Source: Gymnopilus junonius (lineage: Eukaryota; Basidiomycota; Agaricomycetes; Agaricales; Galerinaceae). Taken from it: a stretch of DNA of 15,755 bases. Position 1 is the stretch's first letter. Every line of letters begins with the position of its first letter. Location of the stretch: contig JADNYJ010000692.1 in NCBI GenBank assembly GCA_015501075.1, positions 1-15,755 of the forward strand, in the 5' to 3' direction. The notes below the pieces were generated by a model that was given only the letters and a program-made list of their open reading frames with translations, made no database searches and had not been told where the DNA came from. Below, piece by piece: positions 9,714 through 15,755 of the stretch. The translations under genes were made by a program, and so were the position numbers.

Positions 9714-11090
9714 TCACTGGACCAGTACTTTAACAGCAGCCTGCAGACTTCGAATACATTCTTCATGCAGCTCGTCCACAATTTCCTGATTCCCGTAGTC
9801 ATTTCATGTCTCATTGGAGTCATCGCGAAACGTACCTTTGCCGGCATGATCTTAGATGTTAGTCCCACTGAAGAACCCGCCCATACAAGTAGTCGACTGG
9901 TGTCACCGGTTCGAGTGCCTTCTGTGAACTTCTGTCTCAGGGTATCTAAATCTTCTCCTCTTTCAAAGTCTTCGACCGTTGCTAAGTATGTATGATAAGT
10001 GTGTTAGGCAAGTTCGATCACATGCGTTAAGTGAAGCTGCACCATTTCGTAAACCTCTGCCATCTATGCCTTCAGGCCAGCCTAAAGTATTTCTGGCGTA
10101 ATCAAAAGCCATAGTCCGTATAGATTGGCTTGACTGGGCTTCAACCAAGGCGTGGCGCTGTGCATCTGAATAGAAGCTTTCGGGGCACATTAAGAATCGA
10201 GTTCCCAAAACTACGCCAGAAGCTCCAAGAGTTAGAAGGGATGCTATCTGAGCACCATTTGCGAGGCCGCCAGCCGCCAATAAGGGGGGCCCGTTATTTT
10301 CTGCGGAAACCTTGAACAGTATTGGGAAGAGTGTCAAAAAGGGAGGCTTGAGCTTAGGCCGTGACCACCAGCTTCGTTCCCTACATTGAAATAGGCTCAG
10401 TGATTGCAAAAGAAAAATAGCACTAAGGATGACGGACCTTGTACGACGATAGCATCGACTTTCCAGGCATTAATCGCCAACAAAAGGTCCTTAACCGTAG
10501 AAATTTGTATAAAGATCTTTACAGCGTCTTTGGTCCCTGCGTTGGGATCATGCTTGCGAATGTGATTTACCCAGCGACCGAGATCCTCGCCAAAGGAAAA
10601 ACCACACGGCTTGCGGATGACTTTCGAGAGCGGCGGCTAGAAGCTCTTCGGCCTTTGCAGGGAATTTCTCAAGTTGCCAACACAGAAAGCCGACACCAAT
10701 CGGAAGGGTCTGCTGCTCATTAATCTGTAGATGATTTCGAGCAACCTTGAGCTCCTTTTTTAGGGCATCAACAGAGTCATATCCTACATAAAGCAGAAAG
10801 GGGTGTGAAGGGTTGAATGAGACGTATGACGACATAGAAGTACCTGCAGACAGGAAACCGAAGCCGCCTGCAAGAGTGACTTGGGCAGCCAAAGCACCTA
10901 CAAGAAGATTCCGATTAGGTCTGTGCATCGGACGAGGGCAACAAGATGGATGCACCTCCACTCGCGCCAGCCATCGGGGCTGCTACGATGGGGGATTTGA
11001 TACCTATTTGAGAGCTGAATGAAAAAATTAACAAGGAGTATAGCTTGAAGGCACACCCAGCAAATTAGTGACAGAGGTTTGGATGGACAT
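9714..11090 (-). CDS. Nitronate monooxygenase (2-nitropropane dioxygenase family)
   Basis: An FMN flavoprotein with a TIM-barrel fold that oxidises toxic alkyl nitronates such as propionate-3-nitronate. Seven exons in transcript order: 11090-11057, 11003-10956, 10897-10844, 10783-10438, 10380-10043, 9981-9836, 9785-9714; about 345 residues, typical of the family. Visible motifs: N-terminal GIKSPIVAAPMAGAS, then AAQVTLAGGFGFLSAG, the NEAGGHG motif holding the candidate catalytic histidine, and the FMN-phosphate region AAGGLANG with GASGVVLGTRF. The carboxy end is helical (DELHEECIRSLQAAVKVL). Two homopolymer lesions break the frame: one extra A on the + strand at 10597-10601 (before the SFGED stretch) and one missing A at 10336-10340 (in SLPFLTLFPIL). 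They compensate in total length but not in frame between them. It diverges from SmB across 174 bp. No targeting signal is obvious. Confidence 0.9.
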
Positions 11091-11264
11091 TTCGGGGGGA
11101 AACGGACAGAGAAAGAGCTCATGATTTATGATATTTACGATAAATACGAGGTCGACTGTGACTCGGATGCTGGACTAATCATAGCCGTTTGTGTACAATT
11201 GTTTGTAGAAAATTCAGAGACCTTGATCCTTGCACTTTCAACGTTCTCCAACGCGCCGCCCGTC
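11091..11264. promoter_or_regulatory. Short divergent promoter between the monooxygenase and SmB
   Basis: Only 174 bp separate the two start codons. The interval is A/T-rich with ATTTATGATATTTACGATAAATACG on the + strand around 11123-11147, which includes the near-palindromic TATTTACGATAAATA. Shared regulatory sequence is inferred from the geometry alone. Confidence 0.5.
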
Positions 11265-11932
11265 ATGGTATGCTTTTATTTTTCAAGATGCATCTCATAC
11301 TCATATGTTTGTTAGCCTCCTCCTAAATCCAAGGGTGGAAAAATGCTCAGTCTCATCAACTGGAGACTGAAAGTTACGATCAACGATGGTCGCGCGATGA
11401 TTGGCCAAATGCTGGCATTTGACCGGCACATGAACTTGGTTCTTGCAGACTGTGAAGAATTCAGGAGAATCAGGCCCAAGAAAAGCCTGGGAGGAAACGG
11501 CCCCCGAACAAGAAATGAAGCGTACGCTCGGCCTGGTCATCTTGCGAGGAGAAACAGTGGTTAGCATCAGCGTGGAAGGTCCTCCCCAGTAGTCGATGAG
11601 GATAAAAAGAACGCGGTACGTATTTAAAAGGCAGAATGGAAATCAAAGTCATTGACTTACGACAAAAATAGCTACCTGTTGGTCCTGGACGCGGTATGCC
11701 TGCTGGACGTGGAATGGGAATGATGCCTCCCAGTATGTATTCCAGATTGAGCCTCGTTGTGTTTGTCTCTGACGTTCTTCAAATCAGTGGGACCCCCTTC
11801 TTTACAACGCCCCCAATGCCATTTGCGCCTCCAGGTATGGCAGGACCGCCTCCTGGCTTCAGGCCGCCAGGTTTTCCTCCAGGCATGCCATTCCCTCCTC
11901 CCCCTGGATTTGCTGGCCCTCCTCCTGGGTGA
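11265..11932 (+). CDS. Spliceosomal core protein SmB (SNRPB)
   Basis: SmB is one of seven Sm proteins that form the ring on U1, U2, U4 and U5 snRNAs. Exons: 11265-11267 (only the ATG), 11316-11615, 11672-11732, 11788-11932. Sm motif 1 is clear ([18 protein letters not shown] then [20 protein letters not shown]); Sm motif 2 follows ([23 protein letters not shown]). The tail has Gly-Arg and PPPG repeats ([17 protein letters not shown], then many Pro/Gly/Met/Phe), the usual SmB C-terminus that binds proline-recognising splicing factors. Four single-base deletions in homopolymers break the frame: in the A run about 11481-11484, the G run about 11489-11491, the C run 11584-11587, and the C run 11793-11797. 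Allowing for them gives 513 nt, about 170 residues. The TGA at 11930-11932 also overlaps a GTGAGT donor, so a short further exon is possible. Confidence 0.92.
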
Positions 11933-12256
11933 GTATATGCTCCTTACCTGGTTTGCTATTACTTATCAATATACACCGAAAAGCTTTCAACCACCTCAAT
12001 GATTGATGATGTCTTGATAGTTGCAGCGCTTGGCAGAAAAAATAATCGGTTCTTTGTTGTATGTATTTCATCATAACCAATTCGGACTGTGTGTTGCGTA
12101 TAAATTTGTTTCCGCTATTTTTTTTGCTCGATCTCTCTATCACGAAGTTTCGGTGGGGCTGGAGTTCGACGGCAATGATCCCCCAGCCTATCGATCTTTC
12201 CTGATCTTCACCGGTACCTCGAGTCTATATGTATAGGCCAGCTATCATCGTTCTAG
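11933..12256 (+). other. SmB 3' region
   Basis: Probably SmB 3' UTR or a short extra exon: a GTGAGT at 11929 with an acceptor ending GATAG at 12020 would give a few more residues before a TAA. An open frame at 12021-12236 has some coding-like composition near its end (GLEFDGNDPPAYRSFLIF) but no identifiable start or family. Confidence 0.3.
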
Positions 12257-13231
12257 GACCAAAATTGGGTGGAAAGCTTATCTGACATCACTCGTATTCC
12301 CAATTCTGAACCCACTCTCTACTTTCCGATAAAAAAGGGCTGCCGAATCGACGCAATAGCTATCTGGACTAATCCAGATATAGAGAACGAACAGGGCAAG
12401 ATTTTTGGACGATATATTCGGCTCTAGAAGGATCTCTCCACAGCCAATAGTGATGGTGGACCATTGCGGTGAACTAACGACAATTCGTTGCCTTGCTGAC
12501 TCTTTTTCACTTTGAGCCTAACGACTTAGGGACCGTTCTTCACACCCCTCTATTATATGTAGCAAGCAGTATTGGAAGGGATTTGCTTCCATGTTTTGGA
12601 CTCTTTCCCACCGGCAATTTAGATATTACTCTCGGCGAATTTGAGGCCCCCAGTATCCGGCTACGATTGTCTACTCAGCTGCCCTGAAATTCACTTACTT
12701 GCATATCTGATCGACTGGGCGAGGACTGGGCACAGCCAAAATAGCAAGGGGAACGCACCGTCACTCCACTGCGTCCGATGCCGCACGTCCGCCACAGAAT
12801 TTCGTGAGTCTGTCAAGCTCTCTGCTCTGCTCCATATACGAATCCAACATCACACCTTCTGGGAATGGTTGCTTCGAGTTCAATCTGCGCTCCATCCAAT
12901 ACGTAGGTGCTATGTTTGCACATCCCACTGACCTACAAGGTCCATCCGGTGTTTCTTGTGGTCTTCGTTAGTCCTTTCATATACATCGTACATCAAATCA
13001 CCAGGTGCCTATGAGTCGGCTCCGGTAATCATTTTTGGTGCGCCGTACTTTGGCGGCATCTATAAGCATCTATACAGTAGTACTGACGCAAGACCCGCCC
13101 GAATTTACAGTAAGGTTTCTAAGGAATGGTCGGCGCATCTTCAAACGGTATTCAGAGTCTTTCCTGTTCATGGAACTGGGGGAAATGTTGAAGTGCCTAA
13201 TTTAAATTGGAACAACTGCCCTGAAGCCTAA
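12257..13231 (+). CDS. Unrecognised multi-segment gene, frame broken
   Basis: I do not recognise the product. Four open + strand segments lie end to end: 12257-12427, 12493-12687, 12711-12948 and 13005-13231. The last two join cleanly across a 56-nt GT-AG intron (12949-13004), giving HPTDLQGPSG followed by AYESAPVIIFGAPYFGG in phase; the gene ends in TAA at 13229-13231. The first segment is also coding-like (TLYFPIKKGCRIDAIAIW), as is the second (LLYVASSIGRDLLPCFGLF). The segments are in different frames and no start codon is clear, so either introns or single-base lesions like those in neighbouring genes must lie between them. No signal peptide or known catalytic motif is visible. It could be a lineage-specific protein or a decayed gene. 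Confidence 0.4.
12361..12380. repeat. Perfect 8-bp inverted repeat, 4-nt loop
   Basis: TATCTGGA, loop CTAA, TCCAGATA. It falls inside the coding-like segment 12257-12427, so it may be coincidental. Confidence 0.6.
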
Positions 13232-14187
13232 CTATTAATGCGGTAAGCATACTAAGCAAGTCACAAATTGAATTTTATGCCGCTAGCGCTGATTGATTAC
13301 ATATGTAGGGTCTGACTGCACAATTTAGCATTTTGGTAGCGAACCTCTTACCTGGTTTGAATTAACTGCTGACTCAAGGCTGACGAATAGACACCGGTCA
13401 CTAAAATATGTGTAGAAACATCAAAGCTGGCGTTGGGAAATACGTCAACAGGATTACATGTTGGACCATTATATGCTTGTGAGTAGACGTCCGAGACCGA
13501 CGAAGTGATCATCTCCCACTCAACATGTCGTCCACCTAGCATTTTGCCCGCTGATATCGAGATTGCAGTGGTCAGAAAAGGCTCTCGGCGCGCTGCTTGA
13601 TCATTTAATCAAATTATTAAGACTCGAATATGACGCGCCAGTAGTTTGATTAGTTGATTAGGTTCCGGCTGGAAATTGCGTCTATTATTTCAATAGTATG
13701 CGCAATCAGAACGGCTTTTGGAATCCAGGGGCAGTATCAGCGCGAGGTCAGCAGGCCAGAGCGCCTTGCCTAATTTGGCGAGGACCGACGTAGTCTATTT
13801 CAAAAATTTCGCGAGATTCGGGATCGCTGATAAATGTGGAGGCGACTTAAAGGGGAACGGTCTGGAACGGGTTCTGCATTCTCAATATTAAATCTCGATG
13901 TGACGAATGAAGTCTTGCCGTAATGTGAGCGAACAGAGGTCGGGAGCCGCGAACGTTCTGTATATGTCCGAACAGTGGGCCGGTCCTGAAAGTTCGGTTT
14001 CCGGCTCTGCTGGATGCGGAAGTGGTGGCATTGGCTGCAAGAATGAAAGATGAATCTGAATCTGTAAATTTGCTGAGTACCAACGTCACTTGACGTGATT
14101 GTGATAGGGCCACACGCAATGGTGCTGTATGTAATAGTATGAAAGAAGGTAGAGCGCAGTGGACATTTCATTTGAAGAGGTACAGGT
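13232..14187. other. Gene-free or unassigned stretch
   Basis: I see no supported gene. Minus-strand open frames at 13348-13542 and 13800-14303 show no family resemblance, and alternative frames over the same bases look equally plausible. A tandem 8-mer TTGATTAG occurs twice at 13646-13661, near a TTGAT/ATCAA inverted pair at about 13598-13613. Confidence 0.3.
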
Positions 14188-14346
14188 ATGAATGACATGC
14201 TGCCAGCGAATATAATTGACGGCACCATCATGGAAAGGGATAAGCAGTTTGATCTGCTCAAAGTAAGAGCAAGAGTAGCAGCGCAAGACCGTCTAAAGAC
14301 CAAAGGGACGGATTGTGTATATGCTTATAGGCAAAGTGACGACTAG
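14188..14346 (+). CDS. Small hypothetical ORF, weak
   Basis: A 52-codon ATG-to-TAG frame with a charged, coding-like composition (for example TIMERDKQFDLLKVRARVAA). It has no recognised domain and overlaps a longer minus-strand frame that is Ser/Thr-rich. I cannot decide which strand, if either, is transcribed. Confidence 0.15.
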   Translation: MNDMLPANIIDGTIMERDKQFDLLKVRARVAAQDRLKTKGTDCVYAYRQSDD

Positions 14347-14595
14347 GCCTCGACGCCTGTCGACGGCTTACGGTCAAATTTGGAACATAAGTTTGGCAGT
14401 ACTTAATGTCGGTAGCTTCGTAAATGATGGGAGTATCGTCCATCTATGTGCTGATGACACAGAGGCTGCCGTTATTTCGCTCCCGTAGGGTGGACTGCCT
14501 GTCATATAGACCACTGAGGATGAGCTAATTTATGGAAAGAGAAGGAAAGAGACCAGGTCCAGAGTTTGAGGATGCCTATTTGGTGCTGATGCGCA

Positions 14596-15060
14596 CTAAC
14601 TCAGGTGGCAGTTAAGAGTTAATTGTAGTACATGATTCAACGGTCGCATGGCGATGGCGTGCAAAGTGCCAATGATATTGGCGGTAGCTTTGAAAAAGAA
14701 TTCGCGGGTGAATCGGAGAAGAGCGAGTCGTTTGCGTGCAGGTAAGATCCAGTTCAGTAGAATCTTCGGGAAGACCCAAGGGAGTTCTTGCTTTACACGC
14801 AGCAATTGTAGTGGGTAAGACTACAGAGACCATCTCCCATAAAGCGGGAGAAATAGGTGGTTCACGGTACGTAGTTCCTCAAGAACGCTCTAGCGGGAGT
14901 GTTTGGACGTCCGAGAATTGCATTGTTTCTTGGTGTTTCCAGATGTTGTGCCTTCGCGAAGATTCTGAATGAAGAGAAAAGAGTTTATATTTGATTCCAA
15001 CTATCGCTATGACTGGCTGGACAAAAGGGGGGCATGTGAGCAGGTACATGTCATTTTTGG
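14596..15060 (-). CDS. Possible minus-strand gene fragment, unrecognised
   Basis: On the minus strand a strong polypyrimidine acceptor (TCTTTTCTCTTCATTCAG, ending near 14968) is followed by an open segment with coding-like composition (LETPRNNAILGRPNTPARAF). A candidate intron from GTACCG to CTCTGTAG (about 14873-14823) would lead into 14596-14820, where all three frames stay open for long stretches. One frame ends at 14637-14639 with a Ser/Pro-rich tail, another ends at 14596. No domain is recognised and I cannot choose the frame. The CT-rich minus-strand sequence further right (15240-15600) would fit a promoter for such a gene. Confidence 0.2.
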
Positions 15061-15621
15061 CTACAGGCAAGGCCACTTTCTCACCTGCAACAACCTACTG
15101 CTGCTATCTCTGGAGCACTTCATCTTTCATGGATTCTGAGAGAAGCAGAGATGAGAATGCGCCAATGGCTAATTGCGAATATAATGGTACAGTGGGGCCT
15201 ATGTAAGAATATGTACATGTATGAGTGCTGTCTAGGTGTGCGATGCGAGGGGAAAGAAGCAAGAACAACTGAGTGGGTTGTTATATGTCGGGTTTTGGAT
15301 AGCATGGGAATAAAAAAAAAGAGGTGATAGCTGGGGGTTGATATGCGTCATGAGGGAAGAAATGCGATGCGATGGAACGAAACACAATGCAAGAAAACAA
15401 GCCATAAAGTCGAAATACGAGCGTTGTGTGGAAGGTAAATGAAAACCGCGGCGAGGAAAAGTGGAGCCCAAGTCGGTTTATGAATTTTGAATGAGATTGG
15501 GGGAGTGGGTATGAGGTATGAAGATGCCGTCCAGGGATATCCAGATCATGTGTGATATATGTTGGAGAGAAGAGAAAAGAGATCTAAGGCAATGAGGGAC
15601 ACAAAGACAAAAAACGAAGCT
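15061..15621. other. Strand-asymmetric, purine-rich intergenic stretch
   Basis: The + strand is strongly purine-rich from about 15240 to 15600 (AGAGAAGAGAAAAGAG, GGGGAAAGAAGCAAGAA and an A9 run near 15312). No gene is supported. It may be the 3' UTR of the right-edge gene and/or a pyrimidine-rich promoter for a minus-strand gene to its left. Confidence 0.35.
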
Positions 15622-15755
15622 TCATGCCGCGGCACGAGAGGCTTTGCGACCTCGTGTTCTAAAAGACGGGTGTTCATCATGATGATAAGGGCCTTCGACC
15701 GGAAGCTTGCAACCACGCGAAGGCTCGCAGGTATTGGGCTTAGTCGTCGAGCACT
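15622..15755 (-). CDS. C-terminal end of a minus-strand gene cut by the window edge
   Basis: I do not recognise the family. In one minus-strand frame the last 43 residues read as a basic, hydrophilic tail with three cysteines near its start (PNTCEPSRGCK), a PYHHDEHPSF stretch, and a final RGRKASRAAA before TGA (15622-15624). The base composition of this part differs from the pyrimidine-rich sequence after the stop, which fits a coding/3' UTR boundary. A second frame is also open over the same bases, so the choice rests on composition only. The basic tail could suit a nuclear or nucleic-acid-binding protein, but that is speculation. Confidence 0.4.
   Translation of the reverse strand, partial: CSTTKPNTCEPSRGCKLPVEGPYHHDEHPSFRTRGRKASRAAA

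Noticed and set aside
9905..9925. GGTTCGAGTGCC, resembling a tRNA T-arm
   Set aside because: The flanking bases do not form a T-stem or the rest of a cloverleaf, and the stretch is inside an exon of the nitronate monooxygenase.
11757..12002. Plus-strand frame of 81 codons overlapping the SmB tail
   Set aside because: It is the unshifted reading after the C-run lesion; the alternative frame gives the Pro/Gly-rich tail expected of SmB.
13598..13661. TTGAT/ATCAA inverted pair and TTGATTAG tandem as transposon ends
   Set aside because: They are too short, there is no transposase-like frame between any copies, and no target duplication is visible.
13800..14303. 167-codon minus-strand open frame
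   Set aside because: Composition is Ser/Arg/Thr-rich without motif, and two other minus-strand frames are open over much of the same stretch. There is no splice or family support.
1..15755. A biosynthetic, defence or other functional gene cluster
   Set aside because: The recognised genes are unrelated housekeeping functions with no shared pathway, and no cluster-type enzymes, transporters or regulators are identifiable.

Overview
This is a piece of nuclear genome from a filamentous fungus, most likely an agaricomycete-type basidiomycete. The evidence is the gene style: many short GT-AG introns of about 45-80 nt, very small exons, compact spacing, and proteins that read as fungal orthologues (GDP-mannose transporter, pyruvate carboxylase, nitronate monooxygenase, SmB). 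I see no rRNA, tRNA, CRISPR array or intact transposon.

Layout. 1-1020: weak, unrecognised coding-like segments on the + strand. 1021-1463: upstream region of the next gene. 1464-3012 (+): Golgi GDP-mannose transporter, 9 exons. 3435-8454 (+): pyruvate carboxylase, 26 exons, about 1197 codons. 8455-9713: a convergent intergenic interval with a perfect hairpin and a weak minus-strand coding candidate. 9714-11090 (-): nitronate monooxygenase, 7 exons. 11265-11932 (+): the spliceosomal core protein SmB, divergent from the monooxygenase and separated from it by only 174 bp. 12257-13231 (+): open segments, two of them joined by a good intron, of a protein I do not recognise. 13232-15621: mostly unassigned, with weak candidates. 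15622-15755 (-): the apparent C-terminal end of a gene running in from the right edge.

The four recognised genes are unrelated housekeeping functions (glycosylation precursor transport, anaplerosis, nitronate detoxification, pre-mRNA splicing). I see no pathway cluster and no evidence of a new biological system. The most striking property of the window is technical or evolutionary: all four recognised genes carry single-base lesions, nearly all in homopolymer runs and nearly all deletions (1 in the transporter, 4 in pyruvate carboxylase, 2 in the monooxygenase, 4 in SmB). When each lesion is allowed for, every gene has a length divisible by three and family-typical size. Homopolymer miscalls in the assembly are therefore the simplest explanation, with recent decay as the alternative. 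Other points of interest are a 5-nt microexon, a GC-AG intron, an exon whose coding part is only the start codon, and an intron placed immediately after the biotinylated lysine.
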